From NCBI GenBank assembly GCA_028688275.1, contig JAQTYN010000001.1:110724-174723 (forward strand): a DNA stretch of 64,000 nucleotides, given 5' to 3'. The notes beneath the pieces are model-generated. The model made no database searches. It saw only the letters and a program-made list of their open reading frames with translations, and was not told the origin of the DNA. The DNA comes from Gallionella sp. (lineage in GTDB: Bacteria; Pseudomonadota; Gammaproteobacteria; Burkholderiales; Gallionellaceae). The position numbers and the translations under genes were made by a program. Of the stretch, positions 38,388-48,064 are shown piece by piece (position 1 is the stretch's first letter; each line of letters begins with the position of its first letter).

Positions 38388-39099
38388 CGTCGCCCTCCTC
38401 CGCATCGCTGCGCACTGCGCCAGGGGCGGGGAAAATCTCGCGCAACATCTGGAAAATCTCGCGATAAGATTTAGGTGGCTTGGCGGCTTCACGTTCTTTT
38501 TGCGCGGAGCGGATCAAGCTGCGCAAGCGTTGCACGTCGATTTGCGGTTGATCTGCCAATAGCTCGGTCAAGGCATGTTCGTCATCCAACAAGCGATCAC
38601 GCCAGCGTTCCAGCATGTGCATATACACAGTATGGGCTTGCGACGTGCCATTCCAAACCGCCAATTGGGCTTTAATCGGTTCAGGGTCAATGTCGCGCAT
38701 CAGCTTGCCGATGTACTGCATTTGGCGGCGTTGCGCGCCAAATTTATTGATGCGGTGCATCTCCTTAATCGCATCGCGCAGGCTGTCGGAAATATCTAAT
38801 TTGGCGAGTTGATCCTTGCCTAATTCGACCAATTGCCCGCCCAGCTCTTGCAATTCGTGCATCTGCTGCTTGATTTTGGTTTTGCTGGGTGGCAAATCCA
38901 AATCAGGTTCGGGGGGCAAACTCGTCCAGCCACGACCACGTGTACTGGGCTCAGGCGCAGGCGGGGCTTGGACTCTGGGAACATAGGGGACATCGTCATC
39001 ATCGTCGTACTCTTCATCCTCATTGATCTCAAATGGGACGGACTCGTCAAACGGGTCGGCATGCGTACGGAAGGCGGGTTTTGGTTTTTGCGGATTCAT
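38374..39099 (-). CDS. darP: Ribosome-associated protein DarP/YjgA, long acidic N-terminus
   Basis: 241 residues; E. coli YjgA has 183. The conserved core begins near residue 70 (PSKTKIKQQMHELQELGGQL) and continues through FGAQRRQMQYIGKLMRDID. The extra N-terminus is disordered and very acidic (EDEEYDDDDDVPYVP). It helps 50S assembly. It is divergent to pmbA, as in other gammaproteobacteria. Confidence 0.93.
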   Translation of the reverse strand: MNPQKPKPAFRTHADPFDESVPFEINEDEEYDDDDDVPYVPRVQAPPAPEPSTRGRGWTSLPPEPDLDLPPSKTKIKQQMHELQELGGQLVELGKDQLAKLDISDSLRDAIKEMHRINKFGAQRRQMQYIGKLMRDIDPEPIKAQLAVWNGTSQAHTVYMHMLERWRDRLLDDEHALTELLADQPQIDVQRLRSLIRSAQKEREAAKPPKSYREIFQMLREIFPAPGAVRSDAEEGDDADD

Positions 39100-39162
39100 A
39101 ACAATTCAAATAAGAGTGCGATGCGCTATGATACCGCCTTTCGTCAATTTTCCCTTCACGAC

Positions 39163-40515
39163 ATGAACGCTTCCGCTCCGCAAAATCGTTTTTCTCATTC
39201 CAGCGACACGCTGCGCCAAATCGCCCAAGACATGGTGGACTATGCCAAGCAACGCGGCGCAACGGCTTCAGCCGTGGAAGTCTCGGTAGGATTTGGTCAA
39301 GCTGTGACGGTGCGAGAAGGGGAAGTCGAAACCATAGAATACAATCGCGACAAGGGACTGGGCATTACCGCCTACATCGGACAAAAGCGCGGCAATGCCA
39401 GCACCTCCGATTTTTCGCCCCAAGCGATACGCGATACGGTGGATGCCGCCTTGTCCATCGCCCGCTACACCGCGATTGACGATTGCGCGGGCTTGCCCGA
39501 TTTAGATCGTTTAGCGAAAAACTTTCCTGATTTGGACTTGTATCATCCGTGGGAGCTGTCGGTAGAAAGCGCGATTGAGATGGCGCAGCAATGCGAACAA
39601 GCTGCGTTTGATTACGATCCCCGCATCCAGCAATCCGAAGGGGCGACGGTCAATCTACACGAAGGCTCGTTTGTATTCGCCAACAGCGCGGGCTTTATGC
39701 AAGGTTACCCGACTTCGCGCCACAGCTTGAGCTGCGCGGTCATTGCGGAGCAAAACGACGCGATGGAGCGCGATTATTGGTATTCGGTCAAGCGCAATGC
39801 GGGCGAATTATTGTCCGCCGCCGAATTAGGACGCATCGCAGGCGAACGCAGTGTGCGTCGCCTAGGCGCGCGCCAGATCGCCACACAACAAGTGCCTGTG
39901 TTGTTTGAAGCGCCGATTGCGTCGGGCTTGTTGGGCAGCTTTGTCGGCGCGGTCAGCGGCGGCAGTTTGTATCGCAAGTCCTCATTCCTGCAAGATAAAA
40001 TGGATCAGCAAGTTTTCGCTTCGCACATCAACTTGCGCGACGTGGCGGATTTACCCAGAGGTTTGGCTTCGGGCGCATTTGACGATGAAGGCGTGCAAAC
40101 CCAAAACCGCACCATCGTCGAAAACGGCATCTTGCGCGGCTATTTTTTAGGCAGCTATTCCGCCCGCAAACTGGGGTTGAGCAGCACAGGCAATTCAGGC
40201 GGCAACCATAATTTAATCTTGCAATCAGGCGAATTGGACTTCGCGGGGATGCTGAAACTGATGGGACGCGGCTTACTCGTTACCGAATTATTGGGTCATG
40301 GAGTCAACGCGGTCACAGGTGATTATTCACGCGGCGCGGCAGGGTTCTGGGTGGAAAACGGCGAGATTCAATACCCCGTCAACGAAATCACTATCGCAGG
40401 CAATTTGAAAGATATGTTTATGAACATCGCCGCCGTCGGCAACGACGTGCTAGTGCAAGGCTCACGCCATTGCGGGTCGATTTTGGTTGAAGGCATGACC
40501 ATCGCGGGATGCTAG
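39163..40515 (+). CDS. pmbA: TldD/PmbA family metalloprotease PmbA
   Basis: 450 residues from the ATG at 39163; an ATG at 39121 is also possible but has a weak ribosome site. Family segments: REGEVETIEYNRDKGLGITA, RGNASTSDFSPQAI, STGNSGGNHNLILQSGE and TGDYSRGAAGFWVENGEIQ. With TldD it degrades peptides and unfolded antitoxins or processes microcins. tldD is not in the window. Confidence 0.94.
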   Translation: MNASAPQNRFSHSSDTLRQIAQDMVDYAKQRGATASAVEVSVGFGQAVTVREGEVETIEYNRDKGLGITAYIGQKRGNASTSDFSPQAIRDTVDAALSIARYTAIDDCAGLPDLDRLAKNFPDLDLYHPWELSVESAIEMAQQCEQAAFDYDPRIQQSEGATVNLHEGSFVFANSAGFMQGYPTSRHSLSCAVIAEQNDAMERDYWYSVKRNAGELLSAAELGRIAGERSVRRLGARQIATQQVPVLFEAPIASGLLGSFVGAVSGGSLYRKSSFLQDKMDQQVFASHINLRDVADLPRGLASGAFDDEGVQTQNRTIVENGILRGYFLGSYSARKLGLSSTGNSGGNHNLILQSGELDFAGMLKLMGRGLLVTELLGHGVNAVTGDYSRGAAGFWVENGEIQYPVNEITIAGNLKDMFMNIAAVGNDVLVQGSRHCGSILVEGMTIAGC

Positions 40516-40681
40516 GTAACGCGGACTTATTCGATTTGTCCGAGAAATATGGTATCTAGATATTTGTTTTGATTGGATTTTTATTTGATCACGCAGCACT
40601 AAATTCATCACAAATTTGCAAATATTAGCGTTAAAATCCCCACTCGTTCGCTTATGTATTTGACCTATGGAGGGGAAAGTC

Positions 40682-41161
40682 ATGGAACTGATATGGAAAG
40701 ACTGTTGGAATACAGGGATTGATACCATTGATGCGCAGCATCGAAGTATTATGAATTATATCAATCAACTAGGCCATGTCGCCTTAGGTCGAAAACCCCA
40801 GGTTCCCACCTTGCTAGATGATGACGCGGCTGAGGCGATGCACTATGCTGCATTTTTTGGATCATTAGCGACCGCTGAGTTCGGCTATGTACTTGATGAG
40901 TTTATCCGTTGCGTCGAGGATCATTTCGCCCACGAGGAGCAACTACATGTCGAAGATACCTATCAGCTCTCCGCTCCCCACAAAGAAACGCACGATTTAT
41001 TTCTAGTTCGCATCAAAAAATACCAAGCCGATTATAACCAAGGTGTAGACAACGCCGAAAAGCTATTCCGAATCCTCAACAAGTGGATTGAACAACACAT
41101 AGCCTACGATATGGATCTGATGGCATCGGTCAAACGTTGCCGATTGAGTGATGGGGTTTGA
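40682..41161 (+). CDS. Bacteriohemerythrin, copy 2
   Basis: 159 residues from the ATG at 40682 with GGAGGGG upstream. Starts MELIWKDCWNTGIDTIDAQH, like the copy at 34154-34708. Ligands: DAQHRS, HFAHEEQLH, HKETHDLFL and HIAYDMD. The last ligand site has one His fewer than copy 1 (AYDMD versus SHDKH), but the iron-binding His and Asp remain. Confidence 0.91.
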   Translation: MELIWKDCWNTGIDTIDAQHRSIMNYINQLGHVALGRKPQVPTLLDDDAAEAMHYAAFFGSLATAEFGYVLDEFIRCVEDHFAHEEQLHVEDTYQLSAPHKETHDLFLVRIKKYQADYNQGVDNAEKLFRILNKWIEQHIAYDMDLMASVKRCRLSDGV

Positions 41162-41308
41162 TGGGGGGAGTTTGAAGTTTGTAGCCTGTGGGTGAGAAAC
41201 ACCCCGCGACTCTTTTGAATAACGCTTGTCAAGGCAGGGGATAAGGCGTTTAATCCTGTCCGCATTATGGATGGCATATTCGATCACAACGAGTGAAGGG
41301 CAAGTGAT

Positions 41309-43111
41309 ATGGGATTGGGCAGTGAAAGGTTAGCTATGAAACAAGACTGGATTCTCCAAACAAAAGAAACTCGCCGAGTCTTCTCCAGTGCTACTTGGGT
41401 TCCCTTGAGGGCATCTTGCAATGACGAGCAGGGTGAAGTTCGAGACATAGGCTATGTCAGCGAGTTTTTTGGATGCGGATCTGTTGCGTTCCAGCCAGAG
41501 CATCGGGAAGTCGCGGAACAACTTGATTGGAGTAGTATTGGAAGCGGCCATGATGTGCAACCTTATGCTTACGAGGATGGCTACTACTCATCTATCGAGC
41601 AATATCAACACAACGACAAAGAACCAATCGGAGTTAATCTTGTATTTGAGCATCCTCAACCAGTAATTGGCGGAAGGCTATGGATACTGAACCCTGATCT
41701 GGTTGTAGCTCTTCATCTGATAAAGGATGGAACAAACTGGGTACGACCAGAAGAAGACTTCGTTGTTGTAGCTAGAGAGGTTCTTGATGAAAAAGGAAAT
41801 CATCGCCTAATTGAGATCAAGCGAGAATTCCTCATCGACTATTTGGCGGCAAGGAACCTTTCACTTCGCCTCTCCTATTACCGCCAAAGAGTAGAAAATG
41901 TCGCGGCATTTGAAGGCAGCGAATATGCAAATCTAGAGAATCGACAAGAACAGCGAGACGGCGGTCGATTTGAACTCCTGATTCGCAGTTTAAAAGATGT
42001 CTATGGTGGAAGTTGGGCTTCGTTCCGTGTCTGGAGAACTGATGTTGATGCGGATGAAGATGCCCCAGTGATGGGGCCAGAAGGTGATGATAACACCGCA
42101 TTTGAAAGCTCGCGGGGGCATCGGAGTGGCTATGATGGTGTGCGGGTAGAAGGCAAGTTTTGGCGAGACGAATGGATTGAACACCAAGGACAGAGCGTGC
42201 GTGTACGAAGAGATGCAGATAAGACTCTTCCCCAATTTATCGTGGAAACTGACGGAACGCGAATGCCATCTGCCGACTTAGACAACGAAGACATTGGTCG
42301 ATGGCTGTGGTTCCGTCCCAGCGTTGTCAGCGAGCTTCTCGATCATCGCGGCTTTTCTCTTAAGTGGTATACGGCAGAAACAGGTGGTATTGGCTCCACG
42401 TCTGGGTATGCGACGCACTTCGGAATTAACGCTTCGGATTTAATCACGGTCTATGCCTATGATGTAGCTCGCCTCGCCGCATGGGAGCAGCACATTTGGG
42501 CTGCACATAACATTGTCCCAGATGGGAAGGTTTCAAATGAGTTGCTAGCCTCGCAGGTTAAAGCTCAGCCAGCATCTACACATGCTGTAGAAGAGTCTTT
42601 GTTCAAGAGCATGCAGATGCTAGAGGCGGGCTTTCGTCAAGAGTTCAACATTTCTCTGTTCACTCACGACATAGATGCTGCTGTCATGCAACATGTTTCC
42701 CGCTTCTCTAGCAGGGATCAAGCCTCATTGCTGAGGTTGGCGAAAGAGCTTGTTCGTGTGTTTTCGGATCGGATTGATGTCCAAGCACTTCGCAAGCTTT
42801 CAACTCATGCCGAGAAGGAAAAGCTTGCTTCAAACAAGCTTCTTCAGGATGTCTTAGCCCAGAAGGTTGGAGCTGATAAAGCTCGCCTCGTCTTTGGTGC
42901 AATCGCTGGGGCATATGACATGCGAGTAGGTGATGCACATCCGACCAGCTCCAAGATTGGAGATGCTTTGAAGCTCGCTGGAATTGACGAGAGTGGATCG
43001 TTGCTAAGGCAGGGTGAACAACTCATTTCCAATTTTGGACAATCAGTTTGGTGGATAGGAAAATTGCTTTTTGGGCAACCGAAAAGCAAGACAGCTAGTC
43101 AGCCCGCGTAG
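41309..43111 (+). CDS. 600-residue protein of unknown function, possible C-terminal HEPN-like RNase domain
   Basis: I do not recognise a named family. The N-terminal 380 residues are mixed beta and aromatic-rich, with no membrane helix. The C-terminal 160 residues are helical and contain R539-V-G-D-A-H544, which fits the R-x4-H pattern of HEPN ribonucleases, after a Leu-rich helix (ARLVFGAIAGAYDM). Codon use and GC differ from neighbours. Start could also be the ATG at 41336. The stop codon falls in a REP-like repeat, and a broken toxin-antitoxin pair follows. An anti-phage or toxin role is inference. Confidence 0.6.
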   Translation: MGLGSERLAMKQDWILQTKETRRVFSSATWVPLRASCNDEQGEVRDIGYVSEFFGCGSVAFQPEHREVAEQLDWSSIGSGHDVQPYAYEDGYYSSIEQYQHNDKEPIGVNLVFEHPQPVIGGRLWILNPDLVVALHLIKDGTNWVRPEEDFVVVAREVLDEKGNHRLIEIKREFLIDYLAARNLSLRLSYYRQRVENVAAFEGSEYANLENRQEQRDGGRFELLIRSLKDVYGGSWASFRVWRTDVDADEDAPVMGPEGDDNTAFESSRGHRSGYDGVRVEGKFWRDEWIEHQGQSVRVRRDADKTLPQFIVETDGTRMPSADLDNEDIGRWLWFRPSVVSELLDHRGFSLKWYTAETGGIGSTSGYATHFGINASDLITVYAYDVARLAAWEQHIWAAHNIVPDGKVSNELLASQVKAQPASTHAVEESLFKSMQMLEAGFRQEFNISLFTHDIDAAVMQHVSRFSSRDQASLLRLAKELVRVFSDRIDVQALRKLSTHAEKEKLASNKLLQDVLAQKVGADKARLVFGAIAGAYDMRVGDAHPTSSKIGDALKLAGIDESGSLLRQGEQLISNFGQSVWWIGKLLFGQPKSKTASQPA

Positions 43112-43196
43112 GGCGCATTCGTTAATGCGCAGTATGTAAACTCATCATGTAATCAAGCAATTGGTGCAATGCGCTTCGCTTATTGACACCCTACAT
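43107..43196. repeat. REP-like repeat between the 600-aa gene and vapC remnant
   Basis: Begins GTAGGGCGCATTCGTTAATG and ends GCTTCGCTTATTGACACCCT. It resembles 22042-22117. The stop codon of the upstream gene (43109-43111) is its first TAG. It lies where the toxin remnant on the other strand loses its frame. Confidence 0.65.
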
Positions 43197-43326
43197 CAGG
43201 CGAGATGTAGTATCTACACACTGATAAACAAATGCGCCGCTGCTGATTGAACCACTGCACTACCTGAATGTTGGGTGTTTTCTTCACCAACTCAGACACA
43301 ACACAGGTATCAATCAGGTAATTCAT
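43197..43326 (-). pseudogene. Truncated VapC-like PIN toxin
   Basis: Start MNYLIDTCVVSELVKKTPNI, VVQWFNQQ is the N-terminus of a PIN toxin with the first catalytic Asp. After WFNQQ the frame gives RRICLSV while an alternative frame gives HLFISV, the expected continuation, so a frameshift and loss of the other three acidic residues leave it inactive. The end merges into a REP-like repeat. Confidence 0.75.
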
Positions 43327-43550
43327 AGTGACATATCCCTGCCCATGTCTTTGTCCCGTTCCCATAACAAGGCAAGATTGTCGTCTGCGAGGTCGTCCGT
43401 CAAACGGAGTTGCTCAAATAGCGGCGGGTTCTTTTTCAGTTGCTGCAAATAGTCCCGCAGCACCTGACTGACCGCCGCTTGCGCATCTTGAATATGGCAG
43501 ACCGCCATCACTTCGTTAATGACCGCATCATCTAGGGTAATGGTTGTCAT
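43323..43550 (-). CDS. Antitoxin partner of the truncated PIN toxin
   Basis: 75 residues (MTTITLDDAVINEVMAVCHI). Overlaps the toxin start by 4 bp. Family is VapB/ribbon-like. It appears intact and may now be an orphan. Confidence 0.72.
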   Translation of the reverse strand: MTTITLDDAVINEVMAVCHIQDAQAAVSQVLRDYLQQLKKNPPLFEQLRLTDDLADDNLALLWERDKDMGRDMSL

Positions 43551-43639
43551 GGCTTTTCCTTTTTGTGGTGACCCAGTTTAGGTGGCGAGTTTACCGTTTT
43601 TTGAGGCGTTACGCTTCCTTGCCCCTAAACCAAGCCGCG

Positions 43640-43712
43640 TCGGGTGTGTTCGTAACGCATTGTGTTATCAATCAATTGGTGCAATTCTCTGCGCTTATTG
43701 ACACCCTGCCAA
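43640..43712. repeat. Degraded copy of the TTATTGACACCCT repeat
   Basis: TCAATCAATTGGTGCAATTC and GCGCTTATTGACACCCTGCC match the right half of 43107-43196 with changes. Lies between the antitoxin and tonB genes. Confidence 0.5.
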
Positions 43713-43746
43713 CTAACGACTACCAACTAACAACTTACAAACGAGC

Positions 43747-44637
43747 CTATTCGCTTTCCAGTTTATCGGATGAGGTAAACGTCCAGGTGCGGGTGATGGT
43801 GAGGATGTCGGTGTCTTTGCGGATGTCGGGCGACAAGGGGGAATAAGGGGCGGCGAATTTGACGATATGTACCGCAGCGGCATCCAGTATCGGTTTGCCA
43901 GAAGAACGTTCAATTTCGACTTTTTCTAAAGTGCCATCGGCAAGTATCGACACACTTAACGTGAGTTTGCCAAAAATCTGATCGCGGCGCGCTTGGGCGG
44001 GGTAGTTTAAATTGCCGAAGCGTTCGACTTTGATGCGCCAATCTTCGATGTATTGGGCAAAACGATATTCCTGAGTACGCGCCCCGATGAATTTACGACG
44101 CGGCAACTTTTGGTAGGCTTCTGTGTTGCGACTGATTTGTGCTTCTAGACGGGCGATTTCCAAGCTGCGTTGCACCAGGTCTTCGCCACTTAGCACCGTG
44201 GGTGTGGGTTGTTTCTGGAGAGCGGGTTGTGCCACTTGGTGAACGCTATGTGCTTGGGTCAGCAAACGTCGCGTTTCCTGCTCGTTGTTGCTTTGACGTT
44301 TCACGGCTTGTTCAGGGGTGAGTTGTTTGTCATCGCGCAGATTGGGTAGGGCGGTTTGCGCTTGGCGATCTTCGCTGGTGTTGCCACCGCCATCTAGGTT
44401 ATTTTGCGCTAACGCATCCGCATTCAGGGGGTTGCTATTAGATTTACTGTTGACCAACACCACTTTGAGCGGCTGCATTTTGCTAAACATATTTTTGCGC
44501 GGATCAGGCAACACAAACCCCACGCCAAACAGCGCGAAACTATGGAAGGCAATGGAAAAAGCCATTGCCCCCGCCAATATGGCCGATGACTTAACCGACC
44601 AAAATGCCGTGAATCGCGCCAAAATTTGTTTTAACAA
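43747..44637 (-). CDS. TonB family energy transducer
   Basis: 296 residues. One N-terminal membrane helix (about 19-43) with cytoplasmic start, a periplasmic linker rich in Gln, Asn and Leu instead of Pro, and a C-terminal TonB domain (LNYPAQARRDQIFGKLTLSV, DAAAVHIVKFAAPYSPL). It couples the proton motive force to outer-membrane receptors with ExbBD. ExbBD are not adjacent. Confidence 0.9.
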   Translation of the reverse strand: MLKQILARFTAFWSVKSSAILAGAMAFSIAFHSFALFGVGFVLPDPRKNMFSKMQPLKVVLVNSKSNSNPLNADALAQNNLDGGGNTSEDRQAQTALPNLRDDKQLTPEQAVKRQSNNEQETRRLLTQAHSVHQVAQPALQKQPTPTVLSGEDLVQRSLEIARLEAQISRNTEAYQKLPRRKFIGARTQEYRFAQYIEDWRIKVERFGNLNYPAQARRDQIFGKLTLSVSILADGTLEKVEIERSSGKPILDAAAVHIVKFAAPYSPLSPDIRKDTDILTITRTWTFTSSDKLESE

Positions 44638-46613
44638 GCGACTTCCTCCGTCGTGACCTCTGCATCTGCACTGTTTTCTGACGCTATCAAGTCTTCTTCC
44701 TGAATAGGTTCCACCACTGCATCAACGATTGCTTCAACAAAACGCGTTTTCATGTCCACATCGATCAAATCAATCTCGCCCACCGCCAAGCGTACACGTG
44801 TCCCCGCAGGCTGTTCAGGCAAACCATGCGCACGGAATACTAACGGGATATTGGATACCCGCACCAGATTTTCACGAATCACCGTCGCGGTAATCATCAA
44901 TTCATTCACTCCCTCGCCCACTTCGTGGGAGAGGGTTGGGGAGAGGGCGTCTTTCTCTTGTTGCAACCAACGTAAACACCAATAACGTTCCATATTGCGC
45001 TGGAAGTCGTTATACACGCCGTAGGTCACCTCAAAATCGCGCAGCACGGCATACAAGCCCGTGTCATTTTTGGGATAGATGGGTTCAGCATCGTTCAACA
45101 TGGCGATAATTTGCCGTTGATTGACCAAATCCACATAGCGGCGCAGCGGCGAACTTGACCACATATATTGCGCCACGCCCAAACCTTGATGCGGCGCAGC
45201 GATAGTGCTCATTTTGACTTTGCCGTTGTTTTGCGTGCGATAAATGCCAGGGAAACCGTGCTCGTCCAGTTGTTTGCCCCAAGTGCTATTGACCAAAATC
45301 ATCAGCTCCGCCACCACTTTGTCGATAGGCGAACCGCGTCGCCGCGTGCTAATGCTGACAAAATCATGTTCAATATGGAAGTTGTAATCAAGCTGATTTT
45401 GGTTCTCACCCGCCTTACCGCGCAAGGCTTCCAGCTTTTGCGCAAACGCCCACAGCCACGTCAGTTCTGTGGCGTATTCGTAATCCAATTTCCCCGCCGC
45501 CAAGGTTTCTTCATTAAACAACGGCTCTAAGCTGTCATGGCGCAAATTCGCCGCGATGTGAATGCGCTCCACGCGGCTGCTGTGCGCGGTAATCAGCAAA
45601 GTTTCCGCATCGACTTCTAAATACATCGACAACGCGGGACACACGCGATCCGCTTCCAAGGTAAACGCTTGCACCACGCTGTCGGGCAACATGGTGATTT
45701 TCCGTCCTGGCATATATACCGTGGATAAGCGCGTGGCGGCAAGCTTGTCGCCGTCCGAATCGCGGGTCAGTCCCAAAGCGGGCGCGGCAATATGCACGCC
45801 GATCCGATAATGCCCGTTCTCCAATTTCTCCCACGAAAACGCATCGTCAATTTCCGTGGTGCTGGCATCGTCGATACTAAATGCCGTCGCGGTTGCCAAG
45901 GGCAATTCTTCCCACGCGCTTAAGGTGACAGGTGGAAAATCCAAGCCTTTGGGGAATTGCTCAAACAAAAATTTGCCCAGATGAAAATCCTCTGTCGAAG
46001 GCAACGCGCCGCAACGATGCAGCAAATGCGCGGACGACAAATGCGTCGCGGCACAGGCGGCTTCCAAGGCTTTGACTTCCAAGGTATTACGATCGGGTTG
46101 ATACAACAAATGGGTGAGCTGCGCCTTAAACGCGTCGGGCAATTCAAAGCCGATCAGCTGTTCGGTATAGTGCGCTTGCAACGCCAATTGCTGACGTTTC
46201 TTCTCCGCGCCTGCCAATGCCGCTTTCAATACTTCAGGCGGTGCGGCGCGATAACGCCCTTTGCCTTTTTTGTGAAAATAAATCGGCGCACCATGCAGCC
46301 GCAACAACACCGCTGCCGCTTCTAACGCTGATGGCGTATGTCCAAAGTAATCCGCTGCGATTTGTTCAAAACCGAATTCATCAGGCGGGCAACATTCCCA
46401 CAAGAATTCCACATCAATATCCGCGACCAACGGTTCAGCTTGAGGCAAAAACTCGCCTAAGGCAGGCTGGGTAAAGCGCAACATCACATTGGCGGCTTTG
46501 ATTTTGCTGCGCTTACCCGACAGGCTTTCCACCTGTAAGGAGGTGGTCGAATCAGTCATCACACTGCCGACTTTAAAGCTGCCGTCTTCTTCGTAAAGGA
46601 TATTCATGGACAT
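44631..46613 (-). CDS. RNase II-type (RNB domain) exoribonuclease
   Basis: 660 residues. RNB catalytic signature AFSIDDASTTEIDDAFSW with Mg-binding Asps, then GVHIAAPALGL and YMPGRKITMLPDSVV. Short C-terminal OB-like domain. Shorter and different from E. coli RNase II or R, as in a proteobacterial RNase II-like group. In the C-terminal part SPTLSHEVGEGVNEL comes from a REP-like element that inserted in frame near 44906-44950. Overlaps tonB by 7 bp. Confidence 0.9.
   Translation of the reverse strand: MSMNILYEEDGSFKVGSVMTDSTTSLQVESLSGKRSKIKAANVMLRFTQPALGEFLPQAEPLVADIDVEFLWECCPPDEFGFEQIAADYFGHTPSALEAAAVLLRLHGAPIYFHKKGKGRYRAAPPEVLKAALAGAEKKRQQLALQAHYTEQLIGFELPDAFKAQLTHLLYQPDRNTLEVKALEAACAATHLSSAHLLHRCGALPSTEDFHLGKFLFEQFPKGLDFPPVTLSAWEELPLATATAFSIDDASTTEIDDAFSWEKLENGHYRIGVHIAAPALGLTRDSDGDKLAATRLSTVYMPGRKITMLPDSVVQAFTLEADRVCPALSMYLEVDAETLLITAHSSRVERIHIAANLRHDSLEPLFNEETLAAGKLDYEYATELTWLWAFAQKLEALRGKAGENQNQLDYNFHIEHDFVSISTRRRGSPIDKVVAELMILVNSTWGKQLDEHGFPGIYRTQNNGKVKMSTIAAPHQGLGVAQYMWSSSPLRRYVDLVNQRQIIAMLNDAEPIYPKNDTGLYAVLRDFEVTYGVYNDFQRNMERYWCLRWLQQEKDALSPTLSHEVGEGVNELMITATVIRENLVRVSNIPLVFRAHGLPEQPAGTRVRLAVGEIDLIDVDMKTRFVEAIVDAVVEPIQEEDLIASENSADAEVTTEEVAC
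44906..44950. repeat. REP-like repeat in frame inside RNase II-like gene
   Basis: CCCTCGCCCACTTCGTGGGA, followed by GAGGGTTGGGGAGAGGG, is the common CCCTCTCCC hairpin family. Translated on the minus strand it gives the peptide SPTLSHEVGEG, a known signature of such insertions. Confidence 0.7.
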
Positions 46614-46852
46614 GGACTAGAAAATTTGACCTAGATTATAGCAGTCATGGCAACTTCTCTTCAGCTCGACACAACACCTATCTGCTGTTCATCTGATTTA
46701 AGCGCATCCCGCGTTGCATGATTTGCTTTACTTGCGTACTATCCGCACGCGGTTGCATGGTACTGTTGGAGGGGGTTCTCACTTCGTAACAACCTTGTTT
46801 CTGCACCCCATTTTTTATACACACCCATTGGGTTTTAACAAGCTCAACCTAT

Positions 46853-48049
46853 ATGCCAGACTTTTTCGCACCTTGCCCGCGTGGGCTAGAAGCCATTTTG
46901 CAACAAGACCTGATTCAAATGAATGCGCAACACGTGCGCAGCACCGAAGGCGGCGTGCATTTTTCAGGGGAATGGTCATTGTGTTATCGCGTTAATTTGG
47001 AAAGCCGCGTCGCCAGCCGCATTTTGTGGCGGGTAAAAGAAACGCGTTATCGCAGCGAGCAGGATATTTACCAAGCCGCATTTCAGTTGCCTTGGCAACG
47101 CTGGTTTGATGTGCATAACACCCTGCGCGTGCATGTGACGGCGATTCGTTGCCCGCTGAAAAGCCTAGAATTTATCACCCTGTTGATTAAGGATGCGGTA
47201 TGCGACCGTTTCCGCGCCCATTGCAATGAACGTCCCAGTATCGACACCTTAAACCCCGATATGCGCATTCACGCCTTTATCGAGGATGATTTGCTGATGC
47301 TGTATGTCGATACGTCGGGTGATCCGCTGTTCAAACGCGGTGTCCGTCAACACACCAATATCGCGCCGATACGTGAAAATTTAGCGGCTGGGATTTTGCG
47401 TTTGAGCGGCTGGCAAGTCGGCACGCCTTTACTCGACCCGATGTGCGGCAGCGGCACTTTTTTGATTGAAGCCACGCAAATGTCGCTGAAAATTCAGCCA
47501 GGGATCTCGCGGCATTTTGGTTTTGAAAAGCTACTGAATTTTGATGCAGATTTGTGGAATGGCATGCGTGAAAAAGCCATTGCCGCCCAAGTTGCCCCCT
47601 ATCCCATGGAAATTTATGGCAGCGATTTGTACGGTGATGCACTCAAAACCGCCTCGCGAAATTTGCAAGAAGCAGGGCTGTTGGAATGTGTGTCATTGAA
47701 ACAAGCCAATATTTTGGAAATTACTGCCCCTGCAGAACACGGCACGATAGTGGCAAATTTGCCTTATGGCGAGCGCATGGGGGAACTAGATGAGCTCGCT
47801 GAACTCTATCCGTTGCTTGGAGATGCGCTTAAACGCAAATTTGGTGGCTGGACAGCGTATTTGTTCACCGCCGATAAAGCGATTTTAAAGCTGATGCGTT
47901 TGTCGCCTTCACGTCGCACGCCTTTGTTCAACGGCGCGATTGAATGCCGTTTATTGCAATACAAACTGGTGTCGGGCAGTAATCGCAAAGAAGCCTTGGC
48001 GCAAAGTACACCTCCCGCAGTCAACTTAAAATCAACTCGTTCAAAGTAG
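46853..48049 (+). CDS. RlmL-type 23S rRNA (guanine-N2)-methyltransferase
   Basis: 398 residues. THUMP domain (about 60-160), then a Rossmann methyltransferase with LLDPMCGSGTFLIEA and the catalytic NLPYGER. This is the first half of E. coli RlmKL, which methylates G2445; the RlmK half is not fused here. Name RlmL is likely but not certain. Confidence 0.9.
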   Translation: MPDFFAPCPRGLEAILQQDLIQMNAQHVRSTEGGVHFSGEWSLCYRVNLESRVASRILWRVKETRYRSEQDIYQAAFQLPWQRWFDVHNTLRVHVTAIRCPLKSLEFITLLIKDAVCDRFRAHCNERPSIDTLNPDMRIHAFIEDDLLMLYVDTSGDPLFKRGVRQHTNIAPIRENLAAGILRLSGWQVGTPLLDPMCGSGTFLIEATQMSLKIQPGISRHFGFEKLLNFDADLWNGMREKAIAAQVAPYPMEIYGSDLYGDALKTASRNLQEAGLLECVSLKQANILEITAPAEHGTIVANLPYGERMGELDELAELYPLLGDALKRKFGGWTAYLFTADKAILKLMRLSPSRRTPLFNGAIECRLLQYKLVSGSNRKEALAQSTPPAVNLKSTRSK

Positions 48050-48064
48050 CCTAGAGAGAAAATT

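Noticed and set aside
38833..39162. N-terminal extension of pmbA across darP
   Set aside because: The frame stays open only because it mirrors darP; the PmbA match starts at about 39163.
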